This document shows, one piece after another, positions 1-4,593 of a stretch of DNA of 21,530 bases (position 1 is the first letter of the stretch; every line of letters begins with the position of its first letter). The stretch spans positions 1 to 21,530 of the IMG/VR virus record IMGVR_UViG_3300020198_000122, one strand, 5' to 3'. The notes beneath the pieces are model-generated. The model made no database searches. It worked only from the letters and a program-made list of their open reading frames with translations, and was not told where the DNA came from. Both the position numbers and the translations under genes were made by a program. The DNA comes from a virus.

Positions 1-253
1 CGGTCTGCACGGCTGGCTGCGTCTTGAACCATCGCGCCTCGATGCGCTCGTACGCCTGCAGCCACCACTTCAACTCGGGCTGGTGCGATGCGAACTTGCA
101 CTTGACCTCGTCGAGTGCCTCGCGGAGCCACTGCTGATTGAGTTTCGACAGTTGCTGCTTGATCAGTGCTTTGAGCGCAGGCGGGTACATCGCGGTCGGG
201 TGCAGTTCGCGGATGCGCTGCTCGTTGTCTTCCCATGTGATGTCGTCTCTCAT
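1..253 (-). CDS. Hypothetical early-region protein, 3' end cut by window edge
   Basis: An open frame starts at the ATG whose first base is 253 and runs without a stop to the left edge, giving 84 residues of an incomplete protein. It begins MRDDITWEDNEQRIRELHP and is rich in charged residues, Trp and Gln (QQWLREALDEV, KWWLQAYERIEARW), which suggests a helical soluble protein. An AGGA ribosome binding site lies 7 bases before the ATG, and the previous gene ends only 8 bases upstream (stop at 262-264), so it is the next gene of the replication operon. I do not recognise the family. Its place directly after a DUF1376-type replication protein suggests a replication or helicase-loading role, but that is inference from position only. 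The true C-terminus is outside the window. Confidence 0.75.
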   Translation of the reverse strand, partial: MRDDITWEDNEQRIRELHPTAMYPPALKALIKQQLSKLNQQWLREALDEVKCKFASHQPELKWWLQAYERIEARWFKTQPAVQT

Positions 254-261
254 GTCGTTTC

Positions 262-1044
262 CTAGAACCGAAGGTGCTCTGGCACCTCGTCGATCGTGCG
301 CGGCGAGATCGAGGATACACGGTGCTGCCGCGAGCCGCCGCGTTCCTGTTGCCTTGCGAGCCAGTTCGTCAGGAACCGCTCGACATTTTTTTTTCGCTGC
401 TTCGGGTTGGCTGCGAGCCACGCTGCCGCCGCCGCGACCTGCTGCTCGATCTCGACCGCCGGGTACGCGGCTGCCCACCGCTCTCGGTGCGAGTCGGTGA
501 TGCCGTCCAACCGCCCCGTTGCATAGTCAAAGACGACCCCACCACGAGCACGAGCAGGTGGCGCAGCCAACGCTCCGTGCTGATCGTGTTCTGCACTTTG
601 ACCTTCTGCACTTTGCCCTTCTGCTCTTCTGCTCTTCTGCTCTTCTGTACTTAGCATTCCGACTGGCAATGCGACTGGCATCCCATTGGCATTGCCAATG
701 GCATCGGGGTGCCATCGGCGCAGGCTGTTGCGCCTACCCGCCTCGCTCCTGCGCTCGTGCAGTTCGGTGATGTCGGCACGCTCCTGTTCGAGCCGTCGAT
801 TCGTCAGGCGGTCGCCCTCGCGCTGCCACCGATCGAGTACCTCGCGCATCTCGCGCTCGTCGATCTCACCCGTGATGCGCTTCAGCGCGGTCGGATCGGC
901 AGGCACGCTCCCGCGCTCCCACGCTTCGAGCATCATGCGAAGATGCGCTCCGACCTGCGCGGCGGTCATCGCGTGAGTGCTGGCAACGAAGTCGCGCACC
1001 CATAGTTTGAGCCACGGTGCTTTGCTTTCGGGTATGCTTGCCAT
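262..1044 (-). CDS. DUF1376-type phage replication protein
   Basis: A 260-residue protein. Residues 4-95 (from PESKAPWLKLWVRDFVAST through the ITGEIDEREMREVLDRW helices) match my memory of the DUF1376/YdaU N-terminal domain, a winged-helix-like fold common in phage replication regions. Residues 112-170 are a low-complexity linker encoded by repeated DNA. Residues 184-235 (RERWAAAYPAVEIEQQ, WLAANPKQRKKN, RFLTNWLARQQ) resemble the C-terminal segment of phage replication initiator and helicase-loader proteins. The ATG at 1044 is preferred because homology-like sequence begins there; the open frame extends further upstream but only through the hairpin region. The ribosome binding site is weak. 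It follows the ERF recombination genes, which supports a role in DNA replication. Exact biochemical function is inferred. Confidence 0.8.
   Translation of the reverse strand: MASIPESKAPWLKLWVRDFVASTHAMTAAQVGAHLRMMLEAWERGSVPADPTALKRITGEIDEREMREVLDRWQREGDRLTNRRLEQERADITELHERRSEAGRRNSLRRWHPDAIGNANGMPVALPVGMLSTEEQKSRRAEGQSAEGQSAEHDQHGALAAPPARARGGVVFDYATGRLDGITDSHRERWAAAYPAVEIEQQVAAAAAWLAANPKQRKKNVERFLTNWLARQQERGGSRQHRVSSISPRTIDEVPEHLRF
589..650. repeat. Tandem 15-nt and 8-nt repeats inside the replication gene
   Basis: On the plus strand a 15-base unit beginning TTCTGCACTTTG occurs twice in tandem (589-603 and 604-618, one mismatch). It is followed directly by three exact copies of the octamer TTCTGCTC (619-626, 627-634, 635-642) and a partial fourth. 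They encode the linker of the DUF1376-type protein (around residues 135-153, including EGQSAEGQSAE). The 8-base period is not a multiple of three, so gain or loss of a unit would shift the frame. The present copy number keeps the frame open. Confidence 0.9.
664..714. repeat. Iteron-like TGGCAW array with a 19-bp palindrome
   Basis: TGGCA followed by A or T occurs four times in direct orientation starting at 664, 676, 687 and 699, a regular spacing of 11-12 bases. Two inverted copies (TGCCA) lie at 93-97 of the same block (693-697) and at 710-714. The centre is a perfect palindrome at 683-701 with 9-base arms around one base. The array lies in the linker-coding part of the replication gene, where lambdoid phages such as lambda carry origin iterons inside gene O. 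Function as an origin is inferred; the repeats themselves are directly visible. Confidence 0.6.
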
Positions 1045-1084
1045 GCGTCGCGTCCATGCCTCTCTTCGTGGATGCTCTCGATCA

Positions 1085-1118
1085 CGCCGCCGCAGGAGTC
1101 CACGCACCTGCGGCGGCG
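1085..1118 (-). other. 12-bp perfect hairpin between early genes
   Basis: A perfect inverted repeat of 12 bases (1085-1096 with 1107-1118, GC-rich, loop of 10 bases) sits 6 bases after the stop of the 105-residue gene and about 40 bases before the replication gene start. No T-run follows on the minus strand, so it is not a canonical intrinsic terminator. It may protect or process the transcript, or attenuate expression of the downstream gene. Confidence 0.6.
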
Positions 1119-1123
1119 GTGTT

Positions 1124-1441
1124 TCAGTCCTCGTCGCGCTTCGCGTTTTCCTCATCATCGCGCCGCTGATACCAGTCGAACCATGTCGCGCAGGATAACG
1201 GACGAGCGTAGTCGCTGAGCCACGAATCGAGGTATCTCCATTTGTCCTCGACCGCCGTCAGATCGCGGAACTCGCCGCACTGGTAGTGGTCGCTCTCGAC
1301 GCGCTCCGCGATCAGTTCGTCGCGGTCGCGCTGCAGTTCCCGAATGCGCTCCTCGATGTCGAGCAGGATTTGCCTCTGTGCAGGCTTGCCTGAGAACAAG
1401 ATGTGCATCAGTGCCGCGTGGTCGATTTTCGGGAAGTTCAT
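1124..1441 (-). CDS. Small hypothetical protein of the replication operon
   Basis: A 105-residue protein starting MNFPKIDHAALMHIL. Residues 20-47 (QRQILLDIEERIRELQRDRDELIAERV) are strongly helical and probably coiled-coil, so it may dimerise or bind a partner protein. The C-terminus is Trp- and acid-rich (WFDWYQRRDDEENAKRDED). The ATG overlaps the previous stop in an ATGA junction, and a GGAG ribosome binding site lies 8 bases upstream, so the start is well supported. I do not recognise a family. Lying between the annealing protein cluster and the DUF1376 protein, it is probably an accessory factor for replication or recombination. A 12-bp hairpin follows its stop. Confidence 0.8.
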   Translation of the reverse strand: MNFPKIDHAALMHILFSGKPAQRQILLDIEERIRELQRDRDELIAERVESDHYQCGEFRDLTAVEDKWRYLDSWLSDYARPLSCATWFDWYQRRDDEENAKRDED

Positions 1442-1782
1442 GTTCCACGCTCCTGTTCGAGTTTCATCTGCACCTGCGCGAGATAGGCGCGACGGTACTC
1501 CTCGGTGCAGTCATCGAGGAACCACCGCCGGCGGCTCTGCGCTTGCATCTCGTCGAGTCCGAATATCTCCCCAGCCTGCGCGACGGTGCAATCCGACAGC
1601 GTGATGATCGCGGAGATCATGCGACTCTGCATCTTCGAGTTCGCCGACTTGCCGCGACGGTTGGGGGGCTCGTCCCCAACCATCGCAGCCTCGACAGTCG
1701 CGCACGCGACAACGACCTCGGAAGCCTCGAAAATGCGAGCCGCATCCCGAGCGAGTTTCGCCAAATCAGAATGGAATGGCAT
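1438..1782 (-). CDS. Small protein with possible helix-turn-helix
   Basis: A 114-residue protein starting MPFHSDLAKLARDAARIF. The ATG at 1782 is chosen over an in-frame GTG at 1788 because GGAGG lies 5 bases before the ATG but is too close to the GTG. The start lies inside the end of the upstream annealing-protein gene (17-base overlap), indicating translational coupling. Residues around 55-90 (SRMISAIITLSDCTVAQAG followed by EIFGLDEMQAQSRRRWFLDD) have the pattern of a helix-turn-helix, which would fit a DNA-binding accessory or regulatory protein. This is only a pattern-based guess; no family was recognised. Confidence 0.78.
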   Translation of the reverse strand: MPFHSDLAKLARDAARIFEASEVVVACATVEAAMVGDEPPNRRGKSANSKMQSRMISAIITLSDCTVAQAGEIFGLDEMQAQSRRRWFLDDCTEEYRRAYLAQVQMKLEQERGT

Positions 1783-2539
1783 CCTCACCTCCCATCGCCT
1801 CGACTGCGCTCACCTGCTCGGCGGTGTCGATCGAAATGACATCGACCCCACGCTCGCCTGTGCGGTAGGTCACGCGCACGGGGATGCCCTGCGTCTTCGC
1901 ACGGTTGGCGAACGCGCCGTCGGTCTCCGAGAAGGTCGTCGCCCACACCTTCTCTCCGCTGTCAGCAGTCCACCCGACTCTCGTCTTCGTGTACTGCTTG
2001 CCCGCCTTGCTCGTCCCTTGATCGCTCTTCACATACGCGAGCGTGCCAGTGAAGACCTGCGTCTCGCCGACGATCGTCGGTGTGATGCGCGGTGCAGCGG
2101 TCGGAGGTGGTGCGCTCGGCTGAACGCGCTGCACCTGCTGCGGTGCGCTCGCTGCGTTCCCGTCGTCATCCTCAGTCGCCGTCACGCCCACAATCGCCGC
2201 CAGGGCGTACCTGCGGAGATAGGTGAGTGCGCTCCCCAGTCCCTGCGGGTCTTGCTTGACGAGGCGTGCGCTGACCGCCTCCTCGATGAACTCGCCGCTC
2301 TTGTGCACGATCATCGTGCGGAGCGCGACGCGCTCGCAGTTCGGATCGTCGCACGGGAGTTGCAGCACCGCGAGGTCGTTCGCCGCCAGTGCCTCCCGGC
2401 ACGCTTCGACGATCGCTTCGAGCGTCGCGTAGTGCGACCTGAAGTGCGGGTTCACCCTGTCCTTCACGGCTGGCTGAATCTTCGCCTGCGCCTTTGCGAG
2501 CGCGGCTGCGAGTTGTGCAATCGAATCGCTGTGTCTCAT
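1766..2539 (-). CDS. ERF-family single-strand annealing protein with SSB-like tip
   Basis: A 257-residue protein. Residues 1-125 carry ERF superfamily hallmarks: KIQPAVKDRVNPHFRSHYATLEAI near residues 21-44 and the signature QGLGSALTYLRRYALAAIVG with ATEDDDGN at about 99-128. ERF proteins anneal single strands in RecA-independent phage recombination. Residues 130-155 are a Pro/Ala/Gln linker. Residues 158-240 form a beta-rich, OB-like segment, and the protein ends GGEDAIPF, very like the acidic DDIPF tip of bacterial SSB that recruits replication partners. The ATG overlaps the upstream stop (ATGA) and is preceded by GGAGG at good spacing. Assignment to ERF is firm. The OB-like domain and the partner-recruiting role of the tip are inferred. 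Confidence 0.9.
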   Translation of the reverse strand: MRHSDSIAQLAAALAKAQAKIQPAVKDRVNPHFRSHYATLEAIVEACREALAANDLAVLQLPCDDPNCERVALRTMIVHKSGEFIEEAVSARLVKQDPQGLGSALTYLRRYALAAIVGVTATEDDDGNAASAPQQVQRVQPSAPPPTAAPRITPTIVGETQVFTGTLAYVKSDQGTSKAGKQYTKTRVGWTADSGEKVWATTFSETDGAFANRAKTQGIPVRVTYRTGERGVDVISIDTAEQVSAVEAMGGEDAIPF

Positions 2540-2916
2540 GGCATACCTCCGTCCATCTGCAGTGCCATCTTGCAAGCCTCCGAGATGAACTCGGATGCAG
2601 TGCCTGCCGACGGCGCACCACCAGCCTCACGCCAGAAGTGTCTGAACCGCTCTTTGCCGTCACGCTTGACCGCCCTGTGTTCGAGTGTCATCCCACCGAC
2701 CGACACCATACTTCCGTCGGCAAGCAGTGTGTTCATGCCCCGAATCTTGAAGTCCTCTTTGGTCAGTTTGTATCTCTGCATCATCTGCTTCGTGCTCTTC
2801 CACGGCTGAGGATCAGACTTCGCACGGATATGCGAATGCGATCTCGCCGTCGCCACGAGTGCGATGGCAGCCTTCAGGATTGCGTTCTCTGTCTTTGGAA
2901 ACAATGAATCTGTCAT
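2536..2916 (-). CDS. Hypothetical protein upstream of the ERF gene
   Basis: A 126-residue protein starting MTDSLFPKTENAILKAAIAL. It has an amphipathic N-terminal helix, a basic central part (KSTKQMMQRYKLTKEDFKIRG), a short beta-like segment (MNTLLADGSMVSVGGMTLEHR) and a helical C-terminus. The start is an ATGA junction with the preceding mini-gene, with AAGGAG placed well upstream, and its stop overlaps the ERF start, so the two are translationally coupled. I do not recognise the family. Immediate coupling to an annealing protein suggests a recombination partner, such as an exonuclease accessory or DNA-binding protein, but no nuclease motif is visible. Confidence 0.8.
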   Translation of the reverse strand: MTDSLFPKTENAILKAAIALVATARSHSHIRAKSDPQPWKSTKQMMQRYKLTKEDFKIRGMNTLLADGSMVSVGGMTLEHRAVKRDGKERFRHFWREAGGAPSAGTASEFISEACKMALQMDGGMP

Positions 2917-3026
2917 GAGTCTCTCCTTGAATAGGTGCGGTCGGTCACGCCGTCGATGTCTGCGGTGCAGACAGTAGCGGCAACGATGAGGAGCAGCAGG
3001 GTAGCCGCTCCGACGATGAGTGTCAT
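2913..3026 (-). CDS. 37-residue single-span membrane protein
   Basis: A short frame of 37 residues starting MTLIVGAATLLLLIVAATV. Residues 3-20 form one hydrophobic membrane segment and the tail is charged (TDRTYSRRDS). Gene-level evidence is good: a strong GAAGGAG ribosome binding site before the ATG, ATGA junctions at both ends, and no other frame that could fill this gap in the operon. Function is unknown. Small membrane proteins in phage early operons include holin-like, superinfection-exclusion and host-takeover factors, but none can be assigned here. Confidence 0.72.
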   Translation of the reverse strand: MTLIVGAATLLLLIVAATVCTADIDGVTDRTYSRRDS

Positions 3027-3286
3027 GGGTTCTCCTTCGCAAACAAACGACCTGCGTGGAATGCGGCGTGGAGCGCGGCATCGAGGTCGCCGACGATGAA
3101 CGAAACAGGCGAGCAAGGATCGAGGTCTTCGCTGTCAACGATTGACAGGTATCGCCACGCGATGTCCCCGATGATTTGTTTCGGCGTGCGCGGTCGATCG
3201 TCGTGGGACGGGTGTCCGACCGTGCGCGGACCCGTACCGTATATGTCCTGAATGAACATGCGCGATTGGTGCTTCAGATCGTTCAC
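3023..3286 (-). CDS. Small hypothetical early protein (GTG start)
   Basis: An 87-residue protein starting with GTG and reading MNDLKHQSRMFIQDIYG. It has a hydrophilic N-terminal half (PRTVGHPSHDDRPRTPKQI) and an alpha-helical second half (DLDAALHAAFHAGRLFAKE). An ideal AGGAGG lies upstream, and the GTGA junction couples it to the previous gene. Its ribosome binding site and first codons are a 20-base exact copy of those of the next upstream gene, although the two proteins are otherwise dissimilar. No family was recognised. Confidence 0.78.
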   Translation of the reverse strand: MNDLKHQSRMFIQDIYGTGPRTVGHPSHDDRPRTPKQIIGDIAWRYLSIVDSEDLDPCSPVSFIVGDLDAALHAAFHAGRLFAKENP

Positions 3287-3298
3287 GCTGCACCTCCT
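3279..3298. repeat. Translation-initiation repeat A, copy 1
   Basis: A 20-base sequence holding AGGAGG, the GTG start and the first codons (reading on as MND) of the 87-residue gene is repeated exactly at 3485-3504 before the 69-residue gene. The match stops at the edges of the initiation region, so it looks like a duplicated ribosome-binding cassette rather than a gene duplication. Confidence 0.85.
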
Positions 3299-3492
3299 GT
3301 CGGGCAGTCCATCTCGCGAGCGGTAGCAAAGGCGTTGAGTTCAGCGTTCAGTGCCGCCGCCTTGTCGATCAGTTGCATCAGCACGATGCTCTCCAGTGCG
3401 CTCGCGTTTGCCAGTGTGCCGCGCAGGTCTCGCACCGCGAACTGAATGCTGTGCTGGGCTTGCGTTGTCGCTTCGGTCAGTGCGTCGTTCAC
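3283..3492 (-). CDS. Small helical early protein (GTG start)
   Basis: A 69-residue protein starting with GTG and reading MNDALTEATTQAQHSIQF. The sequence is Ala-rich and helical throughout, with a likely coiled-coil stretch (residues 34-60). It starts in a GTGA junction with the stop of the upstream gene and has AGGAGG at good spacing. The ribosome binding site and start codon region are identical over 20 bases to those of the downstream gene. Function is unknown. Confidence 0.75.
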   Translation of the reverse strand: MNDALTEATTQAQHSIQFAVRDLRGTLANASALESIVLMQLIDKAAALNAELNAFATAREMDCPTGGAA

Positions 3493-3504
3493 GCTGCACC
3501 TCCT
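3485..3504. repeat. Translation-initiation repeat A, copy 2
   Basis: Exact 20-base copy of 3279-3298, containing the ribosome binding site and GTG start of the 69-residue gene. Confidence 0.85.
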
Positions 3505-3707
3505 TCGCCTTGCGCCTTCAACAGTTTGAATGCATCATCGGCATACAAGTTCCAGATGAGTCGATTCTGCGACGAATTATCTGTCATCGCCCATGTCAGA
3601 GCGATTGACAATGCTCTGTCAAAGTCTCGGCTGTCAATGTGCTCCCGATACTTGATGTATGCCATTACCCTGCGAGTAAATTTGGATCGTGTCTTGATTC
3701 TCGTCAT
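3489..3707 (-). CDS. Small basic early protein
   Basis: A 72-residue protein starting MTRIKTRSKFTRRVMAYIKY. The N-terminal 15 residues are strongly basic (six Arg/Lys), followed by a mixed helical region (RDFDRALSIALTWAMTD) and an Ala/Gly tail, so nucleic-acid or membrane-surface binding is possible but unproven. AGGAG lies 6 bases before the ATG. Its initiation region is an exact 22-base copy of that of the first gene in the operon. The local DNA looks less GC-rich than the structural genes. Confidence 0.75.
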   Translation of the reverse strand: MTRIKTRSKFTRRVMAYIKYREHIDSRDFDRALSIALTWAMTDNSSQNRLIWNLYADDAFKLLKAQGEGGAA

Positions 3708-3725
3708 GTGTCTCTCCTGTTTGGG
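3704..3725. repeat. Translation-initiation repeat B, copy 1
   Basis: A 22-base sequence containing the ATG and the CAGGAGAGACAC leader of the 72-residue gene is repeated exactly at 3936-3957 before the 67-residue gene. A degenerate relative (AAGGAGAGACTC before ATG) precedes the 126-residue gene at 2916. Confidence 0.85.
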
Positions 3726-3735
3726 GTTTGGTCGG

Positions 3736-3939
3736 TCAGTCGATGCTCTCGTCGCTGTTGGTCGGAACGCCTGCTCGCTGCGCCTGATGGCAGAGTCGGT
3801 CGTACCCGTTTGCGAGGATCGGGAAGCGATGCTGCATCTCCTCGAAACTCATCGCAGACTGGTCGTACATCGCGGTCAGCGAGACGATGATGTCTCGCAG
3901 TTCAGACTTGCGAAGGGTGATGGTGACTTCGTCGTTCAT
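3736..3939 (-). CDS. First gene of the early operon, small hypothetical protein
   Basis: A 67-residue protein starting MNDEVTITLRKSELRDIIVS. AGGAG lies 6 bases before the ATG and decides the start; the frame stays open upstream, but only through non-coding inverted repeats. The protein is helical and acidic, with FEEMQHRFPILANGYDRL in its second half. It follows the 294-base control region, so it is probably the first cistron of the leftward early transcript. No family was recognised. In phages this position often holds small host-modulating proteins. Confidence 0.75.
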   Translation of the reverse strand: MNDEVTITLRKSELRDIIVSLTAMYDQSAMSFEEMQHRFPILANGYDRLCHQAQRAGVPTNSDESID

Positions 3940-3957
3940 GTGTCTCTCCTGTTTGGG
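3936..3957. repeat. Translation-initiation repeat B, copy 2
   Basis: Exact 22-base copy of 3704-3725 at the start of the first early gene. Confidence 0.85.
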
Positions 3958-4233
3958 TCTCTCGATCGTCCCTCGCCACGCGGCGAGGACGGGACGATCA
4001 TACACCACAATCGGCGAGCGTGCGCCAGGACCCACAAAGATTCTCAAGAGTTCCCGACAACACCCCACGCCGCCTGCCATGTTTGGCATCTGTTCGGGGC
4101 TGCCGCCGAAAACAGACCGCCGCAGATGCCCTGTAGCGCGTCCGTAGGGGTCGGGTGGTATCTCCAGACCTCCGCCGAACCGAGGCTTCTAATGGCATCC
4201 ACGGCGATTTCGCATCTCGCGGCTGATAATGAA
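3940..4233 (-). promoter_or_regulatory. Non-coding control region between late and early operons
   Basis: About 290 bases with no convincing gene separate the structural-operon terminator from the first early gene. On the minus strand a possible -10 box TATGAT (3997-4002) lies close to the first early gene, but no good -35 box stands at the right distance. A 14-bp bulged hairpin (3964-3999) follows immediately, and an 8-bp inverted repeat pairs 4085-4092 with 4123-4130. The layout fits the leftward early promoter with operator or leader RNA structure. A replication or packaging element is also possible. Confidence 0.45.
3964..3999 (-). promoter_or_regulatory. Bulged hairpin overlapping the putative early promoter
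   Basis: Nine outer base pairs (3964-3972 with 3991-3999) and five inner ones (3973-3977 with 3982-3986) close a 4-base loop, with a 4-base bulge on one side. It abuts the TATGAT candidate at 3997-4002 and lies just before the leader of the first early gene. No T-run follows, so it is more likely an operator or a 5'-leader hairpin than a terminator. Confidence 0.5.
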
Positions 4234-4262
4234 ACGCCCTGCCGCTTGGGACGGCAGGGCGT
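4224..4262 (-). terminator. Intrinsic terminator of the structural operon
   Basis: A perfect 11-bp GC-rich stem (4234-4244 with 4252-4262) closes a 7-base loop and is followed on the minus strand by TTTCATTAT. It lies 19 bases after the zinc-ribbon gene stop, exactly where the late transcript should end. The plus-strand side has no T-run, so it acts on minus-strand transcription. Confidence 0.88.
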
Positions 4263-4281
4263 CAGAGTGAGAGAGACAGCC

Positions 4282-4593
4282 TCATCCTACGCGCTTGCCG
4301 TCCACTCGCAACTCGTAGGTGCTCCACTTCTTCTTCGGGCAGGCGGCGAGCGGTGCGGTCGTCTTGATGCTCAACTCGCTCCGCCGCCACATCGGACAGC
4401 CGCACCCCGTGCAGTACCCGATCTGCGGTGGCTGCGCGTTGCCTCGGTCGAGGAACTCGCACGATCGGCAGATGTTCCGCCGCGCCTCGATCGCGTCTGG
4501 GGCGATCTTGCAGAACAGCCGCGAGAGTTCAGCCTGCGTGTACGCGATCGCTTTCACGATGAAGCGGTGGTTGATGTTCTCTCTGCCGAGCAT
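4282..4593 (-). CDS. Small zinc-ribbon protein
   Basis: A 103-residue protein starting MLGRENINHRFIVKAIAYTQ. Cysteines are arranged as C42-x2-C45, then C61-x2-C64-x-C66, and CP at 85-86 followed by KKKW at 87-90. This pattern (CxxC, CxxCxC, then CP..KW) is one I recognise from small zinc-binding proteins that recur in phage genomes, often near structural genes. The metal-binding fold is well supported; the role is unknown, with virion assembly or transcription control both possible. The ATG shares a base with the previous stop (TGATG), and the gene is the last before the terminator. Confidence 0.82.
   Translation of the reverse strand: MLGRENINHRFIVKAIAYTQAELSRLFCKIAPDAIEARRNICRSCEFLDRGNAQPPQIGYCTGCGCPMWRRSELSIKTTAPLAACPKKKWSTYELRVDGKRVG

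Noticed and set aside
589-714. CRISPR-like repeat array
   Set aside because: Units are short, have no unique spacers and lie in coding sequence.
1505-2809. 434-codon open frame on the plus strand opposite the ERF region
   Set aside because: It lies antisense to several coupled genes with good RBSs, encodes an Arg/Leu/His-rich sequence without recognisable domains, and is explained by GC-rich codon bias.
3998-4198. 66-codon Arg-rich minus-strand frame in the control region
   Set aside because: No convincing RBS, very Arg-rich, and it overlaps the inverted repeats; non-coding is the better reading.
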